DNA of 64,000 bases from Lysinibacillus mangiferihumi (lineage in GTDB: Bacteria; Bacillota; Bacilli; Bacillales_A; Planococcaceae): the NCBI RefSeq assembly GCF_003049665.1, contig NZ_PYWM01000002.1, positions 186,001 through 250,000 on the forward strand, read 5' to 3'. The notes under the pieces are model-generated. The model made no database searches and had not been told where the DNA came from. It saw only the letters and a list, made by a program, of their open reading frames with translations. Position 1 is the stretch's first letter. The number at the start of each line of letters is the position of its first letter. Shown in pieces: positions 54,665 through 62,336 of this stretch. Made by a program: the position numbers and the translations under genes.

Positions 54665-54751
54665 CTAAAAGCAACAAAAACCTTCGACTCGTTTTAAGTC
54701 AAAGGTTTTGATTAAAAAATATAGGTTTTGTGAACTTGAAATGTGCATCAT
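54665..54751 (-). CDS. Putative 28-residue leader peptide of the CDF transporter
   Basis: On the minus strand GGAGTG lies 6 bases before ATGATG, opening a 28-codon frame (starts MMHISSSQNLYFLIKTFDLK, ends in CCF). It stops 28 bases before the CDF start and overlaps the terminator hairpin at 54677-54709. This is the layout of a ribosome-controlled attenuator. The peptide is not one I can name. Confidence 0.6.
   Translation of the reverse strand: MMHISSSQNLYFLIKTFDLKRVEGFCCF
54672..54709 (-). promoter_or_regulatory. Attenuator-like terminator hairpin in the CDF leader
   Basis: The 13-bp stem (54677-54689 with 54697-54709, one G-U pair) has a 7-base loop and is followed on the minus strand by TTTTTG. 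It lies inside the leader ORF, before the transporter ribosome site, so read-through must be controlled. Confidence 0.75.
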
Positions 54752-54941
54752 CTTTCTCACTCCAATATAAGCGTTTATTGAGTGTAACATATTCTATTCA
54801 TCGGTTCAATCATGGTTTGTCCAACTTTTTTTCTTAAAAAACAATGGGGATATCTATTGTTGGGTGGTATTATTTAATAAAATAGGGAATGAACGTTAAA
54901 AAGAGTTGTATAACTTATCAAACAAGAAAGGACGTAGACTT

Positions 54942-55643
54942 ATGAAACAAATTATAGCACTTGGGGGCGGTGGCTTTTCTATGGAGCCAGAAAATCCTTT
55001 GTTGGATCAATATATTCTTCAGCAATCTATGAAAAAAAATCCAAAAATTTGCTTTCTTGCAACAGCAAGTGGAGATTCAGAAAATTACATTTCTCGATTT
55101 TATCAATTCTTTGAGAAACAGGATTGTCAGCCTTCGCACTTATCATTATTTAACCCACCTACAAGAAATGTAGAAAGTTTCTTACTGGACAAAGATATTA
55201 TTTATGTTGGTGGAGGGAATACAAAGAATTTATTAGTGCTGTGGAAGGAATGGGGATTGGATAACATTCTGAAAAAAGCGTGGGAGCAAGGAATAATACT
55301 AGCTGGTATTAGCGCGGGTTCCATTTGCTGGTTCGAGCAAGGGGTGACAGATTCTTATGGGGATGGATTGGAACCTTTACAGTGTTTAGGTTTCCTAGAA
55401 GGTAGTAATTGTCCCCATTATGATGGAGAATCAGATAGAAGACCTTCGTATCAACAGCTTATCACTAATAAAAAAATTAAACCTGGTTTTGCAACGGATG
55501 ACGGTGTTGCCATTCATTTCATTGATCAGGAAATCCATAATATTGTAAGTTCAAGACCTAACGCGAAAGCATATAAAGTATATGATGATAATGATAAAGT
55601 TATAGAGAAAGAGCTTGCAACAAATTTTTTAGGTCTTCTTTAG
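54942..55643 (+). CDS. Peptidase E family (S51) dipeptidase-like protein
   Basis: A 233-residue protein of family S51. The N-terminus IIALGGGGFSMEPENPLLDQ, the YVGGGNTKNLL block (about 84-94) and the nucleophile elbow LAGISAGSICWF with its Ser (about 120) are typical; the FATDDGVAIHF block supplies the acid/His part. The family cleaves Asp-X dipeptides or processes cyanophycin. ATG 54942 is favoured with AAAGGA 9 bases upstream. Monocistronic. Confidence 0.9.
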   Translation: MKQIIALGGGGFSMEPENPLLDQYILQQSMKKNPKICFLATASGDSENYISRFYQFFEKQDCQPSHLSLFNPPTRNVESFLLDKDIIYVGGGNTKNLLVLWKEWGLDNILKKAWEQGIILAGISAGSICWFEQGVTDSYGDGLEPLQCLGFLEGSNCPHYDGESDRRPSYQQLITNKKIKPGFATDDGVAIHFIDQEIHNIVSSRPNAKAYKVYDDNDKVIEKELATNFLGLL

Positions 55644-55679
55644 AAGTGATAAACGGGAAATTTCCTTTCAAAACCACAA

Positions 55680-55727
55680 AACCCCGAATAGTTCCGCTTT
55701 TCTTGAAAGCGTGCTTTGCTCGGGGTT
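55680..55727. terminator. Nested hairpin between convergent peptidase E and RidA genes
   Basis: AACCCCGA (55680-55687) pairs with TCGGGGTT (55720-55727), enclosing a CGCTTTT..AAAGCG hairpin (55695-55711). No long T-run, but the place between convergent genes suggests a terminator. Confidence 0.6.
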
Positions 55728-55794
55728 AGTGTTATAAGCGGGCTCCTAACTGAATGGTCCGAAGCTTACTTTTGCTGACACAACATGCCTTTAC

Positions 55795-56178
55795 TTAGTT
55801 GGCATGTGCGATGGCGCTGATTTCAATTAGTTGTTCTGGTGATGCCAAGTAAGTCACGCCGATAAGGCTACCGGCTGGTCGATGTTGCCCAACGTAGTCC
55901 TTGAATAGTCGAAGGACTGGTTCAGTATGTGCTTCCGCATTTCTTAAATAGATTTCCATATAAGCAAGGTTAGATCTTGTTGCACCGAATTTTTCCAAAA
56001 CGCCATCTAGATTTTTAAGCGTTTGCTGTGCTTGTGCTTCGATATCGCCATCGCCAACGAATGTACCCTCCGTATCATGGGAAAACTGCCCCGAAATGTA
56101 GATAGTGCCGTTGACACTGTAGCCCTGTGAAATACCATGATCCCAAAGGTCGTGATTGTAAATTGTAATATTCTTCAT
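55795..56178 (-). CDS. RidA/YjgF family protein
   Basis: A 127-residue RidA-family protein. Typical segments are GYSVNGTIYISGQFSHDTEG (about 19-38), QAQQTLKNLDGVLEKFGAT (about 49-68) and RPAGSLIGVTYLASPEQLIEI (about 100-120). The Arg that binds substrate carboxylates in RidA is at about position 100. Enamine/imine deaminase activity is possible, though many subgroup members differ. GGAGAG precedes the ATG. It is divergent from an HxlR regulator that probably controls it. Confidence 0.9.
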   Translation of the reverse strand: MKNITIYNHDLWDHGISQGYSVNGTIYISGQFSHDTEGTFVGDGDIEAQAQQTLKNLDGVLEKFGATRSNLAYMEIYLRNAEAHTEPVLRLFKDYVGQHRPAGSLIGVTYLASPEQLIEISAIAHAN

Positions 56179-56191
56179 TTTTTTCTCTCCT

Positions 56192-56205
56192 TTACTTTAA
56201 AGTAA
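56192..56205. promoter_or_regulatory. 14-bp perfect palindrome in the ridA-hxlR divergent region
   Basis: TTACTTTAAAGTAA is a perfect palindrome just upstream of the ridA ribosome site. A candidate regulator site. Confidence 0.5.
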
Positions 56206-56236
56206 TGTCAGTATAAAATGAACGCGAACAAAAAAA

Positions 56237-56263
56237 TAGTACGCACTTTTTTGAAAGGTACTA
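56237..56263. promoter_or_regulatory. Inverted repeat before the HxlR gene
   Basis: TAGTAC (56237-56242) and GTACTA (56258-56263) flank 15 bases. HxlR dimers bind such spaced inverted repeats, so this may be the autoregulatory site. Confidence 0.45.
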
Positions 56264-56283
56264 TCAGAAAGGATAGTGTAAAT

Positions 56284-56622
56284 ATGGGTTTGGCTGATTA
56301 CAAAGACACGGGGACTATCCAAGAAACCCCGTTTGGCTATACATTATCAGTAATTGGTGGTAAATGGAAAATGTTGATTATCTATATTTTGGCGGAACAT
56401 CAAACGGTTCGGTTTAATGATTTGAAACGCAAAATAGGTGCAATCACCTTTAAAACATTAAGTGCACAACTGAAAGAATTAGAAGCAGATGGAATTGTCA
56501 GTCGAAAAGAGTATCCGCAGATTCCACCTAAAGTGGAGTACAGTCTTACAGCTAAAGCGGAAACGTTATTACCTGTTTTGGAACAGTTATGTGAGTGGGG
56601 AGAAAAAAACAATACGCATTAA
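56284..56622 (+). CDS. HxlR family transcriptional regulator
   Basis: A 112-residue winged-helix protein with the HxlR pattern: GYTLSVIGGKWKMLIIYIL (about 19-37), RFNDLKRKIGAITFKTLSAQLKELEADGIV (about 44-73) and a PPKVEYSLTAKAETLLPVL wing region. HxlR proteins often sense formaldehyde or redox stress through a Cys near the N-terminus; none is seen there, and the only Cys is near the C-terminus. ATG 56284 has GAAAGGA 10 bases upstream. It is divergent from ridA. Confidence 0.9.
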   Translation: MGLADYKDTGTIQETPFGYTLSVIGGKWKMLIIYILAEHQTVRFNDLKRKIGAITFKTLSAQLKELEADGIVSRKEYPQIPPKVEYSLTAKAETLLPVLEQLCEWGEKNNTH

Positions 56623-56728
56623 TGTCTTGCTGTAAAGCGTACCTCACAAATTAAATGAAATAAGCGATGAATGGATGCAGGAGCTACAGTTAATTTGCCA
56701 TTTCTATAGCAGAGATTGATTGAAAGCT

Positions 56729-56926
56729 TCAATCATCTCTTTTTTTCTGTTTCTTATTATCAATAATTTTAAATAGAAACAACAGTAGACTACAAGAAAA
56801 AATAATAGACAGTACACCTTTAACCGCCCGCATGCCAAAGTTATCAGTAGGGAAATCGAATAAAATATACCCCAAACTATATATCCACGATACAATTATC
56901 AACAATTGAAATACTATTTTCTTCAT
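56729..56926 (-). CDS. Small two-helix membrane protein
   Basis: A 65-residue protein with two hydrophobic helices (about 4-24 and 37-54) and a very basic C-terminus (DNKKQKKRDD). AAGGGAGA lies 8 bases before the ATG, so translation is likely. No family is recognised. An overlapping frame (56704-56895) has no ribosome site and is dismissed. Confidence 0.6.
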   Translation of the reverse strand: MKKIVFQLLIIVSWIYSLGYILFDFPTDNFGMRAVKGVLSIIFSCSLLLFLFKIIDNKKQKKRDD

Positions 56927-57175
56927 AACATATTCTCCCTTAAAAGTACTGCTTTTTTTACTAGCTGGAAATTTTATCTACAAGAATTGTAACATAGTAA
57001 TGTGCAGGTGGATACAAATGTAGAATTAGATGAATTTTATTGCACAGGATTAAGCTTTATGTCAGTTTCTAACTTGAAGGGTTCTACAATTATGACTAAT
57101 GGTCACTTGTATTTGGCTGTCAGAGGCAATCTATCTATCATGCTAATCGCATTAATTTCAATCAAAAAATATAGA

Positions 57176-57212
57176 ACCAGCCACTCATTTAAAAGTGAGT
57201 GGCTGGTATTTT
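57176..57212 (+). terminator. Strong hairpin terminator, no clear upstream gene
   Basis: ACCAGCCACTCA (57176-57187) pairs perfectly with 57196-57207, followed by ATTTTTG. No convincing plus-strand gene precedes it within 550 bases; the open frame running through it (from 57002) has no ribosome site. It may end a small RNA or a lost gene. Confidence 0.7.
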
Positions 57213-57219
57213 TGTCTAA

Positions 57220-57405
57220 ATCGTCTACAAAAATGATATTTTTTTGACAGCTCTAAACATTATTCAAAAAACATACTTTAATGGACGAGCGAAACTGCTA
57301 GATAAAGGTGCGTATAGCAAAGCCATTGAGCGGCATAATGATAGCAAGGTAAAATTTCGCAATGGAACAGTGAGGGTCTCCAACTGCTCTATTGGTTCAG
57401 CTTAA
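57220..57405 (+). pseudogene. Orphan coding remnant of about 61 residues
   Basis: Between the hairpin and the next gene an open frame without ATG reads TALNIIQKTYFNGRAKLLDK and later VKFRNGTVRVSNCSIGSA before TAA. The text is protein-like and ends cleanly. A stop precedes it and there is no ribosome site. It is probably the C-terminal remnant of a lost gene. Family not recognised. Confidence 0.45.
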
Positions 57406-57428
57406 AATATATATAAAGTAAAGAATGG

Positions 57429-58313
57429 ATGATGAATTTGTCACATTTTAATAATCATGGGCAACAGGATGGGAGTAAAAATAAAATAGCCTTGAAATGG
57501 ACTTTCTTTCTTATAGCGGGGTTTATGATTGTCGAAGTGATCGGTGGCATCATGACAAACAGTTTAGCGCTATTATCAGATGCAGGTCATATGTTAAGTG
57601 ACGCAGCAGCGTTAGGGTTAAGCTATATTGCTGTATCCATTGGTCAAAAAGCCGTAACAAATCGAAAAACGTATGGCTATCGTCGGTTTGAAATATTTGC
57701 CGCTTTTATAAATGGTCTTACGTTAATTGCAATTTCGCTTTATATTTTTTATGAAGCTTTTCGCCGATTTTCAGAACCACCAGCCGTGGCAAGTACGGGT
57801 ATGTTAATCGTTGCAATACTTGGTTTACTGGTCAACATTGGCGCAGCGTTTATCCTTAAACGAGGGGATAATGATAATCTCAATGTGAAAAGTGCTTTTT
57901 TGCATGTTTTAGGTGATATTCTCGGCTCTGTGGGAGCTATTACGGCAGCATTGCTTATTTTATTTTTTCAATGGAATTTAGCCGATCCTATTGCAAGTAT
58001 GATTGTGGCGTTTCTTATCATTATTAGCGGCTATCGTGTTACGCGGGACTCCTTTAATATTTTGATGGAAAGTGCGCCAGAAAATTTGCCAACGGATGAT
58101 GTCAAAGCGAAGTTAATGACTGTTGAGGAAGTCGAAGAGATTACCGATTTACATATTTGGTTAATTACAATGGATTTCCCATCTTTAACTTGTCAAGTAG
58201 TGGTGAATCAAGCAGCAGATGAACAAATTGTATTACGGAAAATACAAAATCTGTTACATGACGAATTTGCATTGCATCATATGACGATACAGATTGAGAA
58301 AAAGAACAATTAG
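57429..58313 (+). CDS. Cation diffusion facilitator, zinc-type (CzcD-like)
   Basis: A 294-residue CDF transporter. Helix 2 has LLSDAGHMLSDAAAL (His...Asp) and helix 5 has SAFLHVLGDILGS (His...Asp), the HD-HD site of Zn/Co/Cd exporters such as CzcD. A short His-containing N-terminus and a cytoplasmic C-terminal domain (about 205-294) follow the family. The ribosome site before the overlapping ATG codons is weak. Its metal site differs clearly from that of the CDF at 53737, so the two probably do not overlap in function. Confidence 0.92.
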   Translation: MMNLSHFNNHGQQDGSKNKIALKWTFFLIAGFMIVEVIGGIMTNSLALLSDAGHMLSDAAALGLSYIAVSIGQKAVTNRKTYGYRRFEIFAAFINGLTLIAISLYIFYEAFRRFSEPPAVASTGMLIVAILGLLVNIGAAFILKRGDNDNLNVKSAFLHVLGDILGSVGAITAALLILFFQWNLADPIASMIVAFLIIISGYRVTRDSFNILMESAPENLPTDDVKAKLMTVEEVEEITDLHIWLITMDFPSLTCQVVVNQAADEQIVLRKIQNLLHDEFALHHMTIQIEKKNN

Positions 58314-58733
58314 AACGGAAAAAATCATTACGTGATGGGGAATCTACATAATGCATATTGCCATGTAGATTATTCAATAGCGCAAAACGAATTAGCTTAT
58401 GCTTACGGCAAATGCGCCTGCACACTTCTGAAGTCAACTTCCGCGTATCGATCCTCCTTATTGTAAGCCTTATTTGCACTTCTATGCGTCTATGTAGAAT
58501 ACTAGCTGTTGGTTGAATGCATCAACTGTTGTTTTCACCCGATGCTGAGAACATCTCAATGGACAGTAGCGGTAATCTACTTCGCTAGTGAATAGTGTTT
58601 GAATTGCCCTATAAAGTTACGTCCACAATTGAAATTAGGGGTTTTCCTTTAAACAATCATTGTTTAGGGGAAAACCCCTATATTTTTTACATATAGATTT
58701 CACTATGATGAGAGTGTAAGTTTCAAACACAAA
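58314..58733. other. 420-bp gap with possible minus-strand relic and isolated terminator
   Basis: No intact gene is seen. On the minus strand 58482-58616 reads a protein-like tail (TLFTSEVDYRYCPLRCSQHR onward to a stop) without a start. An extended nested hairpin at 58636-58680 lies before the sulfide-oxidation operon. The middle part is less AT-rich than its surroundings and may derive from a repeat or lost gene. Confidence 0.45.
58636..58688 (+). terminator. Strong nested hairpin terminator before the sulfide-oxidation operon
   Basis: TAGGGGTTTTCC (58636-58647) pairs perfectly with 58669-58680, enclosing TAAACA..TGTTTA (58650-58666), then TATTTTTTAC. It is more than 300 bp behind the nearest plus-strand gene, so it may be a leader attenuator or the end of a small RNA. 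Confidence 0.75.
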
Positions 58734-58754
58734 ATGCAGAAAGAAGGAAGAAGC

Positions 58755-59948
58755 ATGAAAAATTCTTTCAAAATTGTCATTGTTGGTGGGGGAACAGCTG
58801 GTATATCTGTTGCTGCCCGCTTATTAAGGAAATCGCCAAGCCTCAATCATGAAGTGGCGATAATAGATCCAGCCTCAAAACATTATTATCAACCTTTATG
58901 GACGTTAGTTGGTGGAGGCGCTGCTAAAAAAGAAGATTCTGAACGTTCTATGGAATCTCTTATTCCAGAAGGTGCAGTATGGATCCAACAACCCGTACTT
59001 GAATTTAAACCTGAACAAAACGAAGTCATCCTAGGAGATCAAACATCTATTTCATATGATTACTTAGTTGTAGCAGCAGGGATTGAAATTAACTGGGGTG
59101 CCATTAAAGGCTTAAAAGAAGCACTTGGTACAAAATCTGTTTGCAGTAACTATTCATTTGAACATGTTGATTATACTTGGGAGACGATACGCAATTTAAA
59201 ATCGGGTACCGCCTTATTTACACACCCAAATTCACCTGTAAAATGCGGTGGTGCGCCACAAAAAATTATGCATTTAGCAGAAGATTACTTCCGAAAAACA
59301 GGTGTTCGTCAAAATATGCAAGTCGTATTTGGTTCTGCTAATCCAGCCATTTTTGATGTACTGAAATACCGTGAAGCGTTAGAAAAAGTAGTGGAACGCA
59401 AACAAATTGATGCACGATTCAGACGGAACCTAATTGAGATTAAAGCGGATGAAAAAATCGCCATTTTTGAAAATCTAGATACTGGTGCAAAAGAGCAATT
59501 GAAGTATGACATGATTCACGTTACACCTTATATGAATGCACCTAAATTTATTGCGAACAGCCCTTTAGCGGATGACAATGGTTGGGTCGATGTGGATATG
59601 TATACATTGCAACATAAGAAATATGCAAACGTTTTTGGCATTGGCGACTGTGCAAACTTGCCAACATCTAAAACGGGAGCAGCCATTCGAAAACAAGCAC
59701 CTGTGGTAGCTGAGAATGTTGTGGCATGTATGCGCAATCAAACAATGGACAACACATATAACGGTTATTCGTCTTGCCCAATCGTGACAGGATACAACAA
59801 GCTAATTTTAGCAGAGTTCGACTATAAAAAAGAGCCTGCTGAATCGATGCCATTTAACCAAGCAGTGGAACGTGCAAGCATGTATATGATGAAAAAAGAT
59901 TTATTACCAATCATGTATTGGGACGGCATGTTAAAAGGAACGATGTAG
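58755..59948 (+). CDS. sqr: Sulfide:quinone oxidoreductase (SQR)-like flavoprotein
   Basis: A 397-residue FAD protein. The FAD-binding start is KIVIVGGGTAGISVAARLL (about 6-24). The redox cysteines lie in SVCSNYSFEHV (about 126) and SPVKCGGAPQKIMHLAED (about 158), and a C-terminal block GIGDCANLPTSKTGAAIRKQ (about 296) binds FAD. It oxidises sulfide to polysulfide or persulfide at the membrane and passes electrons to quinone. ATG 58755 has AGGAAG upstream. The downstream CstB-like persulfide dioxygenase supports the role, as in the staphylococcal cst operon. Confidence 0.92.
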   Translation: MKNSFKIVIVGGGTAGISVAARLLRKSPSLNHEVAIIDPASKHYYQPLWTLVGGGAAKKEDSERSMESLIPEGAVWIQQPVLEFKPEQNEVILGDQTSISYDYLVVAAGIEINWGAIKGLKEALGTKSVCSNYSFEHVDYTWETIRNLKSGTALFTHPNSPVKCGGAPQKIMHLAEDYFRKTGVRQNMQVVFGSANPAIFDVLKYREALEKVVERKQIDARFRRNLIEIKADEKIAIFENLDTGAKEQLKYDMIHVTPYMNAPKFIANSPLADDNGWVDVDMYTLQHKKYANVFGIGDCANLPTSKTGAAIRKQAPVVAENVVACMRNQTMDNTYNGYSSCPIVTGYNKLILAEFDYKKEPAESMPFNQAVERASMYMMKKDLLPIMYWDGMLKGTM

Positions 59949-59964
59949 AGAGGAGGCATGTGTG

Positions 59965-60504
59965 ATGGAAACGAATCCATTACTAGAGCAACTAAAGCAG
60001 CCGGATATTGAAGCAGCGCTCGTATCATTGCTACGTCAATTGCCAACATATGAAAAAAACTTACAAGCCATCGGGAATGTTGTCAGTTTTGGACAAGCGG
60101 TATTGCAAGATCAGCAATCCATTCAAAAATATGATGAACTTGTACGAAGCTATAACGTAAATCTCGAAACGGTGGAAGCATTAGTTGGCTTACTAGAAAA
60201 ATTGCCGAAGCTTTTACAAATGATCAATCAGTTAGAGGATATAGTGGATTTTGTAACGGCTGTGTTAGCCGATCAGCAAACAATTGATTATGCGACAGCA
60301 AGTATTAAATCTTACACAGAACCGATTGTAGAAAAAGGAAAACAAGGATACTCGCTAGTCAAAGATATACAACAACAAGCAGAAGCAACAACAGAACCAA
60401 TTAAACTCTTTACGATTATGAAGTGGTTAAAAGACCCGAGTGTTCAAAAGTCACTGAAATATGTACAAGCAACAATCCAAATTTTAAATAAACAATCCAA
60501 TTAA
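59965..60504 (+). CDS. DUF1641 family protein
   Basis: A 179-residue helical protein with the DUF1641-type repeats AVLQDQQSIQKYDELVRSYN and AVLADQQTIDYATASIKSY. Such proteins are regularly encoded next to SQR or formate dehydrogenase-like flavoproteins and may help membrane attachment or oligomerisation; this is inference. ATG 59965 has GGAGG 8 bases upstream; GTG 59962 is an alternative. It lies 16 bp from sqr and 14 bp from the next gene, so one operon. Confidence 0.85.
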   Translation: METNPLLEQLKQPDIEAALVSLLRQLPTYEKNLQAIGNVVSFGQAVLQDQQSIQKYDELVRSYNVNLETVEALVGLLEKLPKLLQMINQLEDIVDFVTAVLADQQTIDYATASIKSYTEPIVEKGKQGYSLVKDIQQQAEATTEPIKLFTIMKWLKDPSVQKSLKYVQATIQILNKQSN

Positions 60505-60518
60505 AAGGAGAGAATTTT

Positions 60519-61913
60519 ATGTTATTACGTTATTTCTATGATGAAAAATTAGCACATGCTTCTTACATGGTAGGTTGTCAACGAAAAGGCGAGGCAGTGA
60601 TTGTGGATCCAATGCGCAACATTGAGCCATACATCCAAGTAGCTGAAAAGGAAAATATGAAAATCGTAGGAGCATTAGAAACGCATATCCATGCTGACTT
60701 TGTAGCAGGTTCTCGTGAATTAGCGGATCGTTTTGGTGCTACGATGTACATTTCCGATGAAGGCGATGAAAACTGGAAATATCAAAACTTAGATGGCATT
60801 CAACATGTGTTATTAAAAGATGGTGACAAATTTGAACTTGGTAAACTTACTTTCGAGGTGATGCATACGCCAGGTCATACGCCAGAATCTATTTCATTCC
60901 TATTAACAGATGGTGCAGCAGCAGATAAACCAATTGGAATATTTACAGGTGACTTTGTATTTGCGGGGGATATTGGCCGACCAGACTTATTAGAAAAAGC
61001 AGCTGGTATTAAAGGGACTGCTGATGCAGGGGCAAAAGTGATGTATACATCTGTAGAGCGCTTTAAACAATTACCAGACTATTTACAAGTATGGCCAGCA
61101 CACGGTGCAGGTAGCGCATGTGGTAAAGCACTTGGTGCAGTACCATCGACAACAGTAGGCTATGAAAAACAATTCAACTGGGCAATGCAATTCGACAACG
61201 AGCCAGACTTTGTGAAAGCTCTATTAGATGGTCAACCAGAACCACCTTATTACTTTGCAGTGATGAAATCAGTTAATAAAATTGGCATTGAGTTAATTAA
61301 AAATTTACCAGAGCTAAAAGTCATTACTGCTGTTGAAGAAATTGAAGGCTTGATTGCAGCTGGTCAGCAAGTAGTGGATACGCGAGATGCTCAAGCCTTC
61401 TCACAAGGACATATTAAAGGAACGATGAACGTGCCATTTAATAACTCCTTCACAAACTGGATGGGCTGGATTGTTAACTACAAGGAACCGTTATATTTAC
61501 TTGCTAACCCTGCTCAAATGCAAGACATGTTAATTGCGCTTCGCTCAATCGGTATTGACCAAGTACTAGGTTATGCCGATGTAGAAGCGATGATTGAGCA
61601 AGCGAATGAACTAGATTCATATGAAAATATTACACCTTCTGAGGCAAAAGCGATGATGGACGCAGAAGAAGTAGCTGTATTAGATGTGCGTAATCTGACA
61701 GAATATAATGAAGAACATATTGAAGGTGCACAGCACATTATGGTTGGTACATTAAAAAATCGTTTAGATGAAGTACCAAATAAAAAACTCATTGTTCAAT
61801 GTCAAGCAGGTGGTCGTTCAGCCATTGCAGCAAGTGTATTAAAAGCAAATGGCTTCCACAATTTAGTCAATATGACGGGCGGCTACGGTCAATGGGTGAA
61901 AGAAGTAAAATAA
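60519..61913 (+). CDS. cstB: CstB-like persulfide dioxygenase-rhodanese fusion
   Basis: A 464-residue fusion. The N-terminal metallo-beta-lactamase domain (about 1-240) has ALETHIHADFVAGS (His-x-His-x-Asp), PGHTPESISF, TGDFVFAGDIGRPDL and VWPAHGAGSACG, which is the mononuclear iron site of persulfide dioxygenases. A first rhodanese domain (about 265-355) has no catalytic Cys (YLLANPAQM at the site). The second (about 370-464) has the active loop VQCQAGGRSA. This MBL-pseudorhodanese-rhodanese order is that of CstB, which turns persulfides into thiosulfate. It acts on the product of SQR upstream. Confidence 0.94.
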   Translation: MLLRYFYDEKLAHASYMVGCQRKGEAVIVDPMRNIEPYIQVAEKENMKIVGALETHIHADFVAGSRELADRFGATMYISDEGDENWKYQNLDGIQHVLLKDGDKFELGKLTFEVMHTPGHTPESISFLLTDGAAADKPIGIFTGDFVFAGDIGRPDLLEKAAGIKGTADAGAKVMYTSVERFKQLPDYLQVWPAHGAGSACGKALGAVPSTTVGYEKQFNWAMQFDNEPDFVKALLDGQPEPPYYFAVMKSVNKIGIELIKNLPELKVITAVEEIEGLIAAGQQVVDTRDAQAFSQGHIKGTMNVPFNNSFTNWMGWIVNYKEPLYLLANPAQMQDMLIALRSIGIDQVLGYADVEAMIEQANELDSYENITPSEAKAMMDAEEVAVLDVRNLTEYNEEHIEGAQHIMVGTLKNRLDEVPNKKLIVQCQAGGRSAIAASVLKANGFHNLVNMTGGYGQWVKEVK

Positions 61914-61927
61914 AGTAATTAGTGCAA

Positions 61928-61957
61928 AGAGTGCCTTCCATGTGAGGCACTCTTTTT
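61928..61957 (+). terminator. Terminator or attenuator behind cstB
   Basis: AGAGTGCC (61928-61935) pairs with GGCACTCT (61946-61953), followed by five T, directly before the ribosome site of the next gene. It would lower expression of the downstream genes relative to cstB. Confidence 0.82.
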
Positions 61958-61967
61958 GGAGGTTTCT

Positions 61968-62333
61968 ATGATCATTTTTCTAATTGTTGCCCTAGCCATT
62001 GTTTTAGTACGGGCTTATTATATTCGTTTTGTCCCTGTCAAACAGGTGAAAGATATACCGTACCGTCAAGTAGCTGAAGGACATCAAATACTTGATGTAC
62101 GTGATTACAATACAACCGGCTGTTTAGTTTATAATAGTAAGCATATTCCATACGGCTATTTACCACGTTTTTATAAACAAATCGAAAATCGCCCTGTCCA
62201 TCTGATAGTAGAGAGTCAAATGGATTTAAATCTGGCTAGCCGCTTTTTACGAAAAAAAGGGTATAGTGTAAATAGCTACACGATGATGAAAAGACCGTGT
62301 AAAGTAAAAGGAATGATGTATAAGGAGGTGTAA
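61968..62333 (+). CDS. Membrane-anchored rhodanese-like protein lacking the canonical loop
   Basis: A 121-residue protein with one N-terminal helix (about 1-19) and a rhodanese-like domain (VKDIPYRQVAEGHQILDVRD, then SKHIPYGYLPRFYKQI, then LASRFLRKKGYSVNSY). The usual C-x5-R active loop is replaced by VESQMDLNLA, so it is probably inactive as a sulfurtransferase; two Cys (about 58 and 113) lie elsewhere. ATG 61968 is only 5 bases from TGGAGG. It links the sulfide genes to the two-component system that follows after 3 bp. Confidence 0.78.
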   Translation: MIIFLIVALAIVLVRAYYIRFVPVKQVKDIPYRQVAEGHQILDVRDYNTTGCLVYNSKHIPYGYLPRFYKQIENRPVHLIVESQMDLNLASRFLRKKGYSVNSYTMMKRPCKVKGMMYKEV

Positions 62334-62336
62334 AGT

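Noticed and set aside
56704-56895. Alternative 63-codon minus-strand frame with basic and hydrophobic stretches
   Set aside because: It overlaps the 65-codon frame that has a proper ribosome site and start; this one has none.
57002-57247. 81-codon plus-strand frame
   Set aside because: It reads through a perfect terminator hairpin, has no ribosome site and an unnatural composition.
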